A DNA stretch of 33,743 bases, from positions 1-33,743 of the forward strand of contig JAAUYQ010000083.1 in assembly GCA_014805015.1 (NCBI GenBank). Reading direction: 5' to 3'. This DNA is from Clostridia bacterium (lineage in GTDB: Bacteria; Bacillota; Clostridia; Christensenellales; Christensenellaceae). A program made the position numbers and the translations under genes. Below, piece by piece: positions 24,831 through 33,239 of the stretch (position 1 is the first letter of the stretch; each line of letters starts with the position of its first letter). Under the pieces are notes generated by a model. That model was not told the origin of the DNA. It saw only the letters and a list, made by a program, of their open reading frames with translations, and ran no database searches.

Positions 24831-24840
24831 GGCCCGCGGC
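24817..24840. repeat. Perfect 9-bp inverted repeat at the U32/ROK junction
   Basis: GCCGCGGGC (24817-24825) and GCCCGCGGC (24832-24840) flank the 6-nt loop TGTAGG, which holds the U32 stop codon. No T-tract follows, so it is at best a weak terminator. The ROK remnant becomes recognisable at the very end of the repeat, which makes a deletion breakpoint here plausible. Confidence 0.6.
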
Positions 24841-25725
24841 TGCGGCAGTCGACGATCACAAAGATTGTCAGCGATTTTCTGGAACGTGGGCTGGTATGCG
24901 AGACTCGATTTCTGGAAGGAAAAAAGGGACGCCGTTCGATTGCGCTCACACTGAACCCGGACCACTACGTGGCCGCTGTACGGGTCTCGCGTGAATACCT
25001 GATGACCGGCGTGCTCAATGTGTGCGGTCAAGAGATCGGGCCGCCCGCCGTGACGGACATTCGCGGTCTTGAGCCCGAGCAGATCATCCGCAGGATTGTC
25101 GGTGCTGTCCGCACTCTGGAACAGCGCTGGGCCCCGCAGCTGTGTGCAGTCGGCGTGGCTGTTCCCGGACCGTACGTCCGTTCCGAGAAAGAGAGCGGTC
25201 CTGTGACCGACTCCCCCGGCTGGGCGGGGGTGTCGCTGGAGCGCGAGCTGCGCAGGCACATCCGCCTGCCGATCGTGGTGGAGCACGATGCCAATGCCGG
25301 CATCCTGGCTGAACTGGCTGAGATTCATCCGGTGGATCCGGCAGATTCCTTCATCTATATTGCTGTTGTATATTGCTGTTGGGCAGGGCATAGGCGCCGG
25401 CGTGTACACCGGCGGCCGCCTCATGCAGGGCACCCTCGGCGTTGCCGGCGAGATCGGGCACACCTGCATCGATATTCACGGACCGCAGTGCGAATGCGGC
25501 AGCCGCGGCTGCCTCACCCACTATGTCTCCACGCCCGCCTTCATGCTCTATGCAGAAGAAGAGCGATCATGCCACAGCGGCACGCAGCTACAGCCCGGGT
25601 TCAGCCGCAGCGAGCTCTTTGCTGCCCTGGCCGCCGGGGATTCCGCTGCGGCGGCCGCGCAGTTCCTGTTCAGCAATACCGGCCTGCTTGACGCGCCAAA
25701 AAACCCCATGGGTGCTGCGAGCTGA
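24840..25725 (+). pseudogene. Truncated, frameshifted ROK repressor (NagC/XylR type)
   Basis: From 24840 the frame reads LRQSTITKIVSDFLERGLV and GKKGRRSIALTLN: the second half of a MarR-like helix-turn-helix and wing, as in NagC/XylR repressors. The first 20-30 residues are missing, and no start or ribosome binding site is present. The ROK domain follows (GVAVPGPYVR, VVEHDANAGILAELA, IYIAV). At 25369 a 13-bp tandem duplication shifts the frame. Without it the chain continues as GQGIGAGVYTGGRLMQG, GEIGHTCIDIHG and the zinc motif CECGSRGC. The protein then stops at 25725, well short of the usual C-terminus. It lies tail to tail with xylulokinase, whose repressor it may once have been. Confidence 0.8.
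25356..25381 (+). repeat. 13-bp perfect tandem duplication causing the frameshift
   Basis: TATATTGCTGTTG is present twice in direct succession (25356-25368 and 25369-25381). Thirteen is not a multiple of three, so the second copy breaks the ROK frame exactly at the conserved IYIAV/GQGIGAG motif. Loss of one copy restores that motif. Confidence 0.9.
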
Positions 25726-25741
25726 GACGCCCCGCAGGCTC

Positions 25742-27250
25742 TCAGTCCAGATCACCCCGGCTGGAGACCCTGTGCATAAGGTCAGAGCTCGCCCTGTAGA
25801 GCTCTCCGTAGATACCGTGCAGCTCTTCATACAGAGCCGCATTGACAGGATCCGGAGTGTACCCTTCGGGGGCGAAGCGGACAAGCGCCCGGCATCCCTC
25901 CCGGACATCCGCATAGAATCCGAGGGCAGCCGCTGCCAGAATGCTGATCCCCAGGCAGGCCTGCTCCGGCGTCGTGCTGATGCGGACCTCCTGGTTCAGG
26001 ATGTCTGCCATAATCTGCATCCACACCGCGCTGCGGGCGCCGCCGCCGGACGCAATGACGCCCTCGGCCGGCAGTCCCAGCTCTGCGAGAATCTGCAGGC
26101 AGTCCCGCATCGCAAAACAGATCCCTTCCATAACGGCACGGACCAGATAGCGCCGGTCGTGAATGAGACGCAGCCCAAACAGCATACCGGTAGCCTGCGG
26201 ATCCATGTGCGGCGTCCGTTCGCCGCTCGTATACGGCAGGAAAATCAGACCGTCGCTCCCACTCGGTGCAGAAGCAGCCAGTTCGCTGAGTGCCTCGTAA
26301 TCCATGCCGTCCAGAATACTGTCCCGTACCCAGCGCATATTGATGCCGCCGCCCAGAATCGCTCCGAATACAGCACACGAACCATCCACTGCGTTGCAGA
26401 ACGTATGCGTCCGCAGCTCCGGGTCGTAGCGGTCCGCATCGGAATAGACGGAAACTGTTGCCCCGGTGCCGATGTTCGCGACCACGTTGCCCTCTGAAAC
26501 AAGGCCGTTGCCGAGCAGCAGGGCACTCTCGTCGCTGGCTCCATAGATGACGGGAATGCCAGCCCGGAGTCCCGTCTCGTCGGCGCAGCTCGCTGTCACT
26601 GTGCCCGCCGTCTGCATTGGCTGTCCAAGCTCCGGCAGCAGACCGGCATCGAGTCCCAGTGATTCGAGCAGCGGCCTGAACCATGTGCCGCTTCTGAGAT
26701 CATACAGGCATGTACCGGATGCGTCCGTCGGTTCGCTTCCGAGCTCTCCGGTCAGCCGCAGACGGATATAGTCTTTCGGACAGACTACATGTGCAATCCG
26801 GCTGTACGTTTCCGGCAGCTCCTCATACAGCCACAGCAGACTTGGCAGTGCGTAACCTGGAAAAATGCGGTTCTGCAGGTGCTCCGCGAGGTACGCATGA
26901 TTCTGCGAGGCATAGATCTGTGCGACCTGGGCCGCTGAGCGCTGATCCAGCCAGACGATGGCCGGATATGCGGGCTGCAGTGAAGTATCCAGGGAGACCA
27001 GTCCATGCATCTGTCCCGTAAGGCCGATGCCGCTTATCGCAGCGAAGGCTTCTGGCTGCGCAAGACGGAGCGCCGAGAGGATCCCGACAACACTCTGCCA
27101 CCAGACCTCCGGATCCTCCTGGGCATACCCAGGGTGCGGAATCTCAACGGAATATTCCCTTCCGGCAGACGTCAGAAGGCCCGTCTCCGTGTCGGTAAGC
27201 GTAGCCTTTACGCTCTGCGTTCCCAAATCGATTCCCAGGATAATCGCCAT
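25742..27250 (-). CDS. xylB: Xylulokinase (FGGY family)
   Basis: A 502-residue FGGY carbohydrate kinase, most like D-xylulokinase, which makes xylulose 5-phosphate for the pentose phosphate or phosphoketolase pathway. Motifs are ILGIDLGTQSVKATL at the N-terminus, GLTGQMHGLVSLD, IVWLDQRSAAQV, GASDESALLLGNG, LPYTSGERTPHMDP, and the C-terminal ADP loop VIASGGGARSAVWMQIMA. Length is normal. ATG 27250 follows a purine-rich site (AGGAAGGG); the frame is open further upstream, but the added residues are unlike the family. The leader holds a small inverted repeat (27264-27277) and a GCCCGC/GCGGGC hairpin (27288-27302). No isomerase or xylose transporter is next to it. Its probable ROK regulator downstream is dead. 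Confidence 0.92.
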   Translation of the reverse strand: MAIILGIDLGTQSVKATLTDTETGLLTSAGREYSVEIPHPGYAQEDPEVWWQSVVGILSALRLAQPEAFAAISGIGLTGQMHGLVSLDTSLQPAYPAIVWLDQRSAAQVAQIYASQNHAYLAEHLQNRIFPGYALPSLLWLYEELPETYSRIAHVVCPKDYIRLRLTGELGSEPTDASGTCLYDLRSGTWFRPLLESLGLDAGLLPELGQPMQTAGTVTASCADETGLRAGIPVIYGASDESALLLGNGLVSEGNVVANIGTGATVSVYSDADRYDPELRTHTFCNAVDGSCAVFGAILGGGINMRWVRDSILDGMDYEALSELAASAPSGSDGLIFLPYTSGERTPHMDPQATGMLFGLRLIHDRRYLVRAVMEGICFAMRDCLQILAELGLPAEGVIASGGGARSAVWMQIMADILNQEVRISTTPEQACLGISILAAAALGFYADVREGCRALVRFAPEGYTPDPVNAALYEELHGIYGELYRASSDLMHRVSSRGDLD

Positions 27251-27399
27251 ACTTTCCCTTCCTATGCTATGCAGCATCGCTTTTGAAGCCCGCACCGCGG
27301 GCGGCTCTGAGCCTCGGATGCAGTAACGGTATCCCTTCAGGACGTAATTGACAACCGGTGGGCGGACAGGCACACCAGCGGCCGCGCAGCGCCGGCAGC

Positions 27400-27408
27400 T
27401 GATATAAT
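27400..27408 (+). promoter_or_regulatory. Extended -10 promoter of the M23 peptidase gene
   Basis: TG-A-TATAAT (27400-27408) is a perfect extended -10 element; no good -35 lies 17 nt upstream, which such promoters can do without. Transcription would start near 27415, about 117 nt before the TTG start. Confidence 0.5.
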
Positions 27409-27531
27409 GAATGCAGAAAACAGACTTCGCACCGCTGCCGTTCCACTGCTGCGGGCACAGACGCCGTCAGACTGCAGGAAAACTCTCACCTGCCGCGGCG
27501 GCACGGGGATTCAACATTCAAGAGGTGACGA

Positions 27532-28650
27532 TTGGGTAATTTTAGAAAGAACTGGCTTGCAGGGTGCCTGGGGCTGTCCCTGCTGCTCTCGTCCTGCGCA
27601 GCAGCACCTGCACCGCCGGAAACACCAACCCCGCCTGAAGCGGGGACTGAAGCAACAGCACAGGCCACCGAAGAAACGACACCCGAGCCAACGCCGGAAC
27701 CGAGTCCGGCCCCTGAGCCGGATGCCATCCTGGCAGCCCTTGGACAGACAGATATTTTTGCCTTCATTTCTCCCGAGCTCTACGCGCGCAGCGAAGGACA
27801 GCGCTGGTATGAGCCCGTGCTTGCCAAATCGGAAGAGACGCTGCAGCTGCCAGCGTCCTACGCTGCATGGCTGCAGGCTGCCGCAGACAATGTCAGCCAG
27901 CTCGGACTCGCACAGGTAGATCTGCAGGCCGAAGCTCCTTCGTGGCCTACGCTGGCCGCCATCATCAGCAACTATTATGGTGACCCGGAGAACATGCGCA
28001 CCGCACTGATCAAGGCAGGCGGACTCACCTGCGAAGTGTCCTCGTCGGCAGATGGCGGCTACACAGCAACCATCACGTCGAATCCACCGGATGCTCCAAC
28101 GCTGATGTACGATCTGCCGGAAACAGAAACCACCAATCCGTTTTCCCTGCTCGCCTCCTACGCATATCTCTCGACTGTGTTCGACGAGAATATGAACAGC
28201 CGCGAAGGAGTGGGCACGCCGGAACTCGGACCGCTGCTCTTTCCGATCGTACAGCCGGCCCGCTACTATGTCGGAGACTGCTGGGCACTGCCGCGGGACG
28301 GCGGTGCCCGGCTTCACACCGGCATTGACATCAATGCGCCGGAAGGAACAGACCTGCTGGCCGTTACCGACGGCGTTATCCTCAACAACGGGTTCGATTC
28401 CGTGGCAGGCAACTTCGTCGTCCTCCAGGCTGCAGACGGAACCCAGTATCACTACTACCACCTTGTGGAACCATCCGACCTGACGCCCGGAACCGTCGTT
28501 TCAACAGGGGACGTGGTCGGTCATGTCGGCAGTACGGGCAACAGCCGCGCCAATCATCTGCACCTCACGATCATCACGGCAGACGGCCATTACATCAATC
28601 CTTACACCTACATGCTGAAAGCGCAGCAGGATACCGTCGCCGCCGGCTGA
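27532..28650 (+). CDS. M23 (LytM-type) peptidase lipoprotein
   Basis: A 372-residue exported lipoprotein. A basic start and a hydrophobic core end in the lipobox LLSSC (Cys22), so the mature protein is anchored to the outer face of the membrane. Residues 23-64 are a low-complexity Pro/Thr/Glu/Ala linker. A unique region of about 160 residues follows, then the M23 zinc peptidase domain with HTGIDINAPEGTD (first His and Asp ligands), YHYYHL and HLHLTI (third ligand pair). The metal site looks intact, so it should cut peptidoglycan cross-bridges or stems. The start is TTG 27532 with AGAGGTGA just upstream. It diverges from xylB and has an extended -10 promoter. Confidence 0.9.
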   Translation: MGNFRKNWLAGCLGLSLLLSSCAAAPAPPETPTPPEAGTEATAQATEETTPEPTPEPSPAPEPDAILAALGQTDIFAFISPELYARSEGQRWYEPVLAKSEETLQLPASYAAWLQAAADNVSQLGLAQVDLQAEAPSWPTLAAIISNYYGDPENMRTALIKAGGLTCEVSSSADGGYTATITSNPPDAPTLMYDLPETETTNPFSLLASYAYLSTVFDENMNSREGVGTPELGPLLFPIVQPARYYVGDCWALPRDGGARLHTGIDINAPEGTDLLAVTDGVILNNGFDSVAGNFVVLQAADGTQYHYYHLVEPSDLTPGTVVSTGDVVGHVGSTGNSRANHLHLTIITADGHYINPYTYMLKAQQDTVAAG

Positions 28651-28672
28651 TCCACGTCTGCGGCTCTGGTGT

Positions 28673-29839
28673 TCAGCCCTCTGCAGCTAGATTCAGGATT
28701 TCCAGGATTCCTTTCTCGCCGATCGGGACATAGGTGCCAATCTGGCCGCCATTCTTCTTGGCCACGGCCGCGGCAATCTCCGCAAAGTGTTCCTGGTCCA
28801 CTCCAAGATCCTGCATTGCCTGGGGCAGACCCAGCCGGCTGAAATGCTGGCGCACATAATCCACAACATGCGCGGCTGCCTCTTCCGGCGGGAAGTCGGC
28901 TCCCATCATCCGTGAGGCAAACAGCTGAAAACGCTTTGGATCATGGTCCGCCACATACGCCAGCCAGGCCGGGAACAGCACCGCCATGGCAGCACCATTT
29001 GTGATGCCGAACCGGCTCGTAAGTTCGTGTGCAATCGTGCGGGCCGCTGTATCACGCTCCCGTCCGACATGCAGCGTCCCGTCATGAGCCACCTTGGCGG
29101 CCCACATCAGGTTGCTGCGAGCCGCGTAGTCGTTCGGCCGCTCAATCGCCCGCGGAGCTGTCTCGAGGAGTGTCCGCAGCACTGCTTCACATAGCCGGTC
29201 CGTGATATCCGCATCCGTCGTGTTGGTGAAGTATTTCTCCAGTACATGGCAGCTGGCATCGGCAATTCCACAGGCTGTATTGAAGGCCGGCAGCGAATAT
29301 GTGACTTCCGGATTCAGCACAGCAGCCACCGGGCGCAGCCGGTCGTCCTGATACGTGCGCGTCTCGTCTGTCTCATCATGGCGGATCACCATAGAATTCG
29401 AGGATTCACTGCCCGACCCGGCAATCGTCAGCACGACGGCAACCGGCAGAACAGCTGCCGGCGTCCGGGAACCTTCAAAATATTCCCAGATATCATCCGA
29501 GTTGGGCGTTCCTGCCGCAATCGCCTTGGCCGTGTCAATCACACTGCCGCCGCCGACTGCCAGGATAAGACTGACTGCCTCCTGCCGGGCCAGCCTGATT
29601 CCGGCCCAGACCGTAGAAAGCGCCGGGTTCGGGCGCACGCCCGGGAGTTCCACAAATTCCACCCCGGCATCTGTCAGGGACTGGCGCACGCGGTCGAGCA
29701 GTCCCGCCTGTTCTGCCCGGTTCTGGCCTGATACCAGAAGTACCCGCTGCGCGAACGGTGCCACTTCTTCGCCGATCTGCTTTTCCATGTCCTTACCGAA
29801 CAGTATTTTCGTAGGATTGTAGTATACGCCGTTGTCCAT
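28673..29839 (-). CDS. Iron-type alcohol dehydrogenase homologue with altered metal site
   Basis: 388 residues, full length for group III iron-containing alcohol dehydrogenases (butanol dehydrogenase-like). The NAD(P) loop is VGGGSVIDTAKAIAAG (95-110). The first two metal ligands are present in DASCH (D194, H198). The other two are not: the family pattern H-x-x-E-H followed by HG reads R267-T-I-A-H271 and T-N281-G. Both ligand His positions are thus Arg and Asn. It may bind another cofactor arrangement, work without iron, or be catalytically dead. ATG 29839 has GGAGG 5 nt upstream. It is downstream of the cyclophilin gene but separated by a terminator, so it is probably transcribed alone. Confidence 0.9.
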   Translation of the reverse strand: MDNGVYYNPTKILFGKDMEKQIGEEVAPFAQRVLLVSGQNRAEQAGLLDRVRQSLTDAGVEFVELPGVRPNPALSTVWAGIRLARQEAVSLILAVGGGSVIDTAKAIAAGTPNSDDIWEYFEGSRTPAAVLPVAVVLTIAGSGSESSNSMVIRHDETDETRTYQDDRLRPVAAVLNPEVTYSLPAFNTACGIADASCHVLEKYFTNTTDADITDRLCEAVLRTLLETAPRAIERPNDYAARSNLMWAAKVAHDGTLHVGRERDTAARTIAHELTSRFGITNGAAMAVLFPAWLAYVADHDPKRFQLFASRMMGADFPPEEAAAHVVDYVRQHFSRLGLPQAMQDLGVDQEHFAEIAAAVAKKNGGQIGTYVPIGEKGILEILNLAAEG

Positions 29840-30023
29840 CTTGTCCTCCGTTAAGCGTGACCCTTCTTCAGCCGTCTTTTCCTATCTATATCTACCCAGT
29901 ACACGCCATCCGATACATCGCGCCCAGAATCGTGCTCTCCGCTGTCCGCATCCCGGCCTGTCCCGCCAGGATCTGCACTGCTGCCATTCTGTTCTCTAAA
30001 TGTTTTATCACATATACTGCAAT

Positions 30024-30054
30024 AAAAAGAAGGCGCTGGTTGTTCCCCTGCGCC
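30024..30054 (-). terminator. Rho-independent terminator of the cyclophilin gene
   Basis: On the minus strand GGCGC (30050-30054) pairs with GCGCC (30032-30036); two further G-C pairs form after an A-A mismatch. The run TTCTTTTT (30024-30031) follows at once. It lies 11 bases after the cyclophilin stop. Confidence 0.65.
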
Positions 30055-30064
30055 CGCGTGGCTT

Positions 30065-30553
30065 TTACTGCTCGTCCGTGCTGTCTACGAAGTAGGCGTC
30101 CTTGATGACGATCGGCTCAAGCGGCTTATCGTTGGCGTCGGTCGCCGCTTTGGCGATCTTATCGACTTCATCCATACCCTGGACAACCCTGCCAAATGCT
30201 GCGTACTGCCCGTCCAGGAACGGAGAGTCCTTTTGCACGATGAAGAACTGCGATCCGGCTGAATTGGGGTCAGAAGCTCTGGCCATCGAGATCACACCGC
30301 GCTCATGTTTCAGGGGATTCGGAACACCATTGGCTTCGAACTCGCCCTCGATTGTATATCCCGGGCCGCCCGTACCGTTGCCTTCGGGGTCACCGCCCTG
30401 GATCATAAATCCATCGATCACTCGGTGAAAGGTGAGCCCGTCGTAGAAGCCCTTGGAGACCAGCTTGGCGAAGTTTGCCGCAGTCTCGGGGGCGGCATTC
30501 GTGTCGAGTTCAATGCCGATCTTACCGCCATCGTTCATCTCAAGTACAATCAT
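30065..30553 (-). CDS. Cyclophilin-type peptidyl-prolyl cis-trans isomerase
   Basis: A 162-residue cytoplasmic cyclophilin that speeds proline isomerisation during protein folding. Core motifs are FAKLVSKGFYDGLTFHRVI with the catalytic Arg, GFMIQGGDPEGNGTGGPGY, NSAGSQFFI, and FLDGQYAAFGRVVQGMD. There is no signal peptide, and the size is that of the single-domain bacterial form. ATG 30553 has GGGAGGT 6 nt upstream. It is bounded by terminator candidates on both sides, so it is probably a single-gene unit. Confidence 0.95.
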   Translation of the reverse strand: MIVLEMNDGGKIGIELDTNAAPETAANFAKLVSKGFYDGLTFHRVIDGFMIQGGDPEGNGTGGPGYTIEGEFEANGVPNPLKHERGVISMARASDPNSAGSQFFIVQKDSPFLDGQYAAFGRVVQGMDEVDKIAKAATDANDKPLEPIVIKDAYFVDSTDEQ

Positions 30554-30609
30554 AGAAATACCTCCCTTGCCCCCATAAGATAGCAGAACGCCGGTCTTTT
30601 GGCTAGCAC

Positions 30610-30628
30610 AAAAAATACCCGGACCGGG
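30610..30628 (-). terminator. Short terminator candidate after hydF
   Basis: On the minus strand CCCG-GTC-CGGG (30618-30628) is followed after two bases by TTTTTT (30610-30615). The stem is only 4 bp with a 3-nt loop, though flanking G+C-rich bases may extend it. It stands 28 bases after the hydF stop and before the cyclophilin gene. Confidence 0.45.
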
Positions 30629-30656
30629 GCATGATCCCTGCTCCGCCGGCGGCCCG

Positions 30657-31823
30657 CTACCAGCAGATGCGCGGCGTAATACCCGCCAGCCAGGCCAGCG
30701 CAGTACCGAAATTTGTCATGGGCACGCCGGCCTCGCGCGCTGCCTCAAGACGGGACAGCATGCCGCGCCGGTTGCTCATGCAGCCGCCGCACTGCAGGAT
30801 AAGCTTATAGGTGGAAACGTCGTCCGGGAAATTCGGTCCGGAGCAGACCTGAATGTCCAGACTGCCGCCCGCGCGCTTTTCCAGAAGTTTTGGCAGCTTC
30901 TCCCGCGCAATATCGCCCTGCAGCGCGTGGTGCGTGCAGGACTCCGCAATGAGCACCCGGTCGCCCGGTTTCAGCTGTGCGATTGTCTCGGCTCCAGCAA
31001 GGAAGGCCTCTATATCCCCCTTTTTCTTCGAAAGCAGAATAGAAAATGACGTCAGCGGGATCTCATTGGGCAGATGCGCATCCACCTCCGGGAACGCCTG
31101 GGAGTCTGTAATAACCAGGGCTGGAGGCTTCCTGAGATCAGAGAGCGCATCAGGCAGATCCTCTGTCTTGATGCAGAGGACACGGCATCCGGCATCGAGC
31201 AGTTCCCGGATCATCTGCACCTGCGGCAGAATCAGACGCCCTTTCGGTGCCTGGATGTCCTGCGGCATCACCAGCAAAACAAGATCTCCGGCCTCAACCA
31301 GACCTGATGTTGCCGCCGCCTCTTCGTTTCCCGACCAGGCCTCAGCAAGAGCGCGGCGGAGTCCCTCGCCGCCGCTGCAGTTTCCCAGGTCTACTTCTAC
31401 GTCCACACGCCGATCGCTGGCCGGCTGGCTGCCTTCCACGGAGTTCCAGACTTCAATCACGGGAACCTGCCGCTGCCGGAACAGCGTCCGCAGCGCATCC
31501 GCCTCCGCATCTTCGCTGTCGTCTGTCCGCACAAAAACGGCTATGTCGGTGCGGGCAGCCGCTTCGCGTGTTTTTTTCGCGCGGGCTTCAGACAGCTCTG
31601 TATTGTCACCGGTTCCAGCCGTATCGATCAGCACAACGGGTCCGATCGGCAGCAGTTCCATCGATTTGAAAACAGGATCCGTGGTTGTTCCCGCCACCGG
31701 CGAGACAAGTGCCGTCTCTGCCCCGGTCAGCAGATTGACCAGACTGGACTTTCCCGCGTTCGTCCGTCCAAAAAATCCAATATGCACTCGCTCGCCGCGG
31801 GGCGTCTGATTCAGGTCTGCCAT
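30657..31823 (-). CDS. hydF: HydF, [FeFe]-hydrogenase maturation GTPase/scaffold
   Basis: 388 residues. HydF carries the 2Fe precursor of the H-cluster and delivers it to the hydrogenase. The N-terminal GTPase domain has GRTNAGKSSL (19-28), a G3-like DTAG and the later dimerisation domain. The C-terminal cluster domain has ESCTHH (C296, H298) and QCGGC (C345, C348). The family pattern is usually C-x-H and, about 50 residues on, H-C-x-x-C; here the His before C345 is Gln344. The three cysteines are intact. ATG 31823 has AGGGGAT upstream and lies 9 bases after the hydG stop, so the two are one operon. Confidence 0.94.
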   Translation of the reverse strand: MADLNQTPRGERVHIGFFGRTNAGKSSLVNLLTGAETALVSPVAGTTTDPVFKSMELLPIGPVVLIDTAGTGDNTELSEARAKKTREAAARTDIAVFVRTDDSEDAEADALRTLFRQRQVPVIEVWNSVEGSQPASDRRVDVEVDLGNCSGGEGLRRALAEAWSGNEEAAATSGLVEAGDLVLLVMPQDIQAPKGRLILPQVQMIRELLDAGCRVLCIKTEDLPDALSDLRKPPALVITDSQAFPEVDAHLPNEIPLTSFSILLSKKKGDIEAFLAGAETIAQLKPGDRVLIAESCTHHALQGDIAREKLPKLLEKRAGGSLDIQVCSGPNFPDDVSTYKLILQCGGCMSNRRGMLSRLEAAREAGVPMTNFGTALAWLAGITPRICW

Positions 31824-31832
31824 ACTGATCCC

Positions 31833-33239
31833 CTAAAAGCGGAAGTCGCGTTCGCCGTCCTTGATGCGCTCAACATAGGATGCGGCCTTTGCACGGATCT
31901 TCTCGTTCGGAATCGCGCTTATCTTCTCACTGACCAAAGCTTCTGCTGTCCGTTTAAATTCCTCGTCGCCGTAATCTTCCGCATACTCTGTCAGGGTCAG
32001 CAGGGCGTTGGCACCGCAGACATTCCCTATCTGCCCGTTTTTGGCGAGCTGCATAAAACGGTCGCCGGTCCGGCCTTCCCGGTAGCAGGCCGTGCAGAAA
32101 CTCGGTATGTAGCCGCTCTTCATCAGCTCGGTGGTCATTTCAAGCGGTGTGCGGTGATCCTCAATTTCAAACTGCGGCTTTTGCGTACAGATGGTGTAGC
32201 CGCCGACGCCTGTCTGTGATCCGGCAGACACCTGGGAAATCCCGAGTGCGATGACCGAGTCACGGTACTCTCCGCCTTCCCGGGTGGAGAGAATCATGCC
32301 GGTATACGGAACAGCCATGCGGATAATCGCGACGATCTTCTTGTAATCGTCATCCGAGACAGCGTTCGGAAAGCTGGATTTTTTTACATCCCCCGCATCC
32401 CGGATCCGGAGCATCGAAATCGTATGCGGGCCGACGCCGAATTTCTGGTCCAGGTGCTCGGCGTGCATGATCTGACCTACCAGGTCATAGTGCCAGTCAT
32501 ACAGGCCGTACAGGACGCCGAGCCCGACGTCGTCAATGCCGGCCTGCATTGCCCGGTCATGCGCTGTTGTGTGATACTCGTAGTTTTTCTTCGGACCACC
32601 CTTGTGCATATAGTCGTAGGTCGGATAGTGGTATGTCTCCTGAAACAGGATATACGTGCCGATGCCGGCCTCTTTCAGACGCCTGAAGTTCTCTTCAGTC
32701 GTGGCCGCTATATTGACATTGACGCGGCGGATGGCGCCGTTGTCAAACTTCAGGTTGTAGATGACATCGATGGCATGCAGCAGGTATTCCATCGTATTCA
32801 TCTGCGGATGCTCGCCCATCTCGAGCGCCAGCCGTTTGTGACCCATTTTCTCCAGGGCCTCCACTTCCGCAGCGATCTCTTCGTCTGTCAGGCGCTTGCG
32901 CTCCATGTCGGAAGAAGCATGGTAGCCGCAGTAGCGGCACTCATTCACGCAGTGATCCGACAGGTAGAGTGGCGCAAACATGACAATCCGGTCGCCATAG
33001 ATGTGCTCTTTGATCTCGCGGGCTGCCTGAAACATCTCCTCGAGCAGCTGCGGATCTGTCACGTACGTAAGGACTGCCGCTTCCCGGTGCGTAAGACCCC
33101 TGAACTCGCGTGCCTTTGCGATCAGGAACCGGACTGTTTCCGGATCCGAAGCCTTGCTGCGTGCCTCTTCCAGCGACGCTTCTATTTCCTCATCAGATAT
33201 GAATTCCGACGCTTTGTCGGACATAACATCGTATGCCAT
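31833..33239 (-). CDS. hydG: HydG, [FeFe]-hydrogenase maturase (radical SAM tyrosine lyase)
   Basis: A 468-residue radical-SAM enzyme that splits tyrosine to p-cresol and a glycyl fragment, supplying the CO and CN ligands of the H-cluster. The SAM cluster cysteines are C97, C101 and C104 (CVNECRYC). The second, auxiliary cluster motif C-x2-C-x22-C that separates HydG from ThiH is present at C382, C385 and C408. Length is typical. ATG 33239 has GGAGG 6 nt upstream. hydF follows; hydE and the hydrogenase itself are not in this window. Confidence 0.96.
   Translation of the reverse strand: MAYDVMSDKASEFISDEEIEASLEEARSKASDPETVRFLIAKAREFRGLTHREAAVLTYVTDPQLLEEMFQAAREIKEHIYGDRIVMFAPLYLSDHCVNECRYCGYHASSDMERKRLTDEEIAAEVEALEKMGHKRLALEMGEHPQMNTMEYLLHAIDVIYNLKFDNGAIRRVNVNIAATTEENFRRLKEAGIGTYILFQETYHYPTYDYMHKGGPKKNYEYHTTAHDRAMQAGIDDVGLGVLYGLYDWHYDLVGQIMHAEHLDQKFGVGPHTISMLRIRDAGDVKKSSFPNAVSDDDYKKIVAIIRMAVPYTGMILSTREGGEYRDSVIALGISQVSAGSQTGVGGYTICTQKPQFEIEDHRTPLEMTTELMKSGYIPSFCTACYREGRTGDRFMQLAKNGQIGNVCGANALLTLTEYAEDYGDEEFKRTAEALVSEKISAIPNEKIRAKAASYVERIKDGERDFRF

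Noticed and set aside
27348..27353. Perfect TTGACA in front of the M23 gene
   Set aside because: The nearest TATAAT is about 49 nt away, too far to act as a pair; the extended -10 element explains the promoter better.
29894..29989. 31-codon minus-strand ORF between the cyclophilin and dehydrogenase genes
   Set aside because: Weak ribosome binding site, no similarity recognised, and short enough to be chance.
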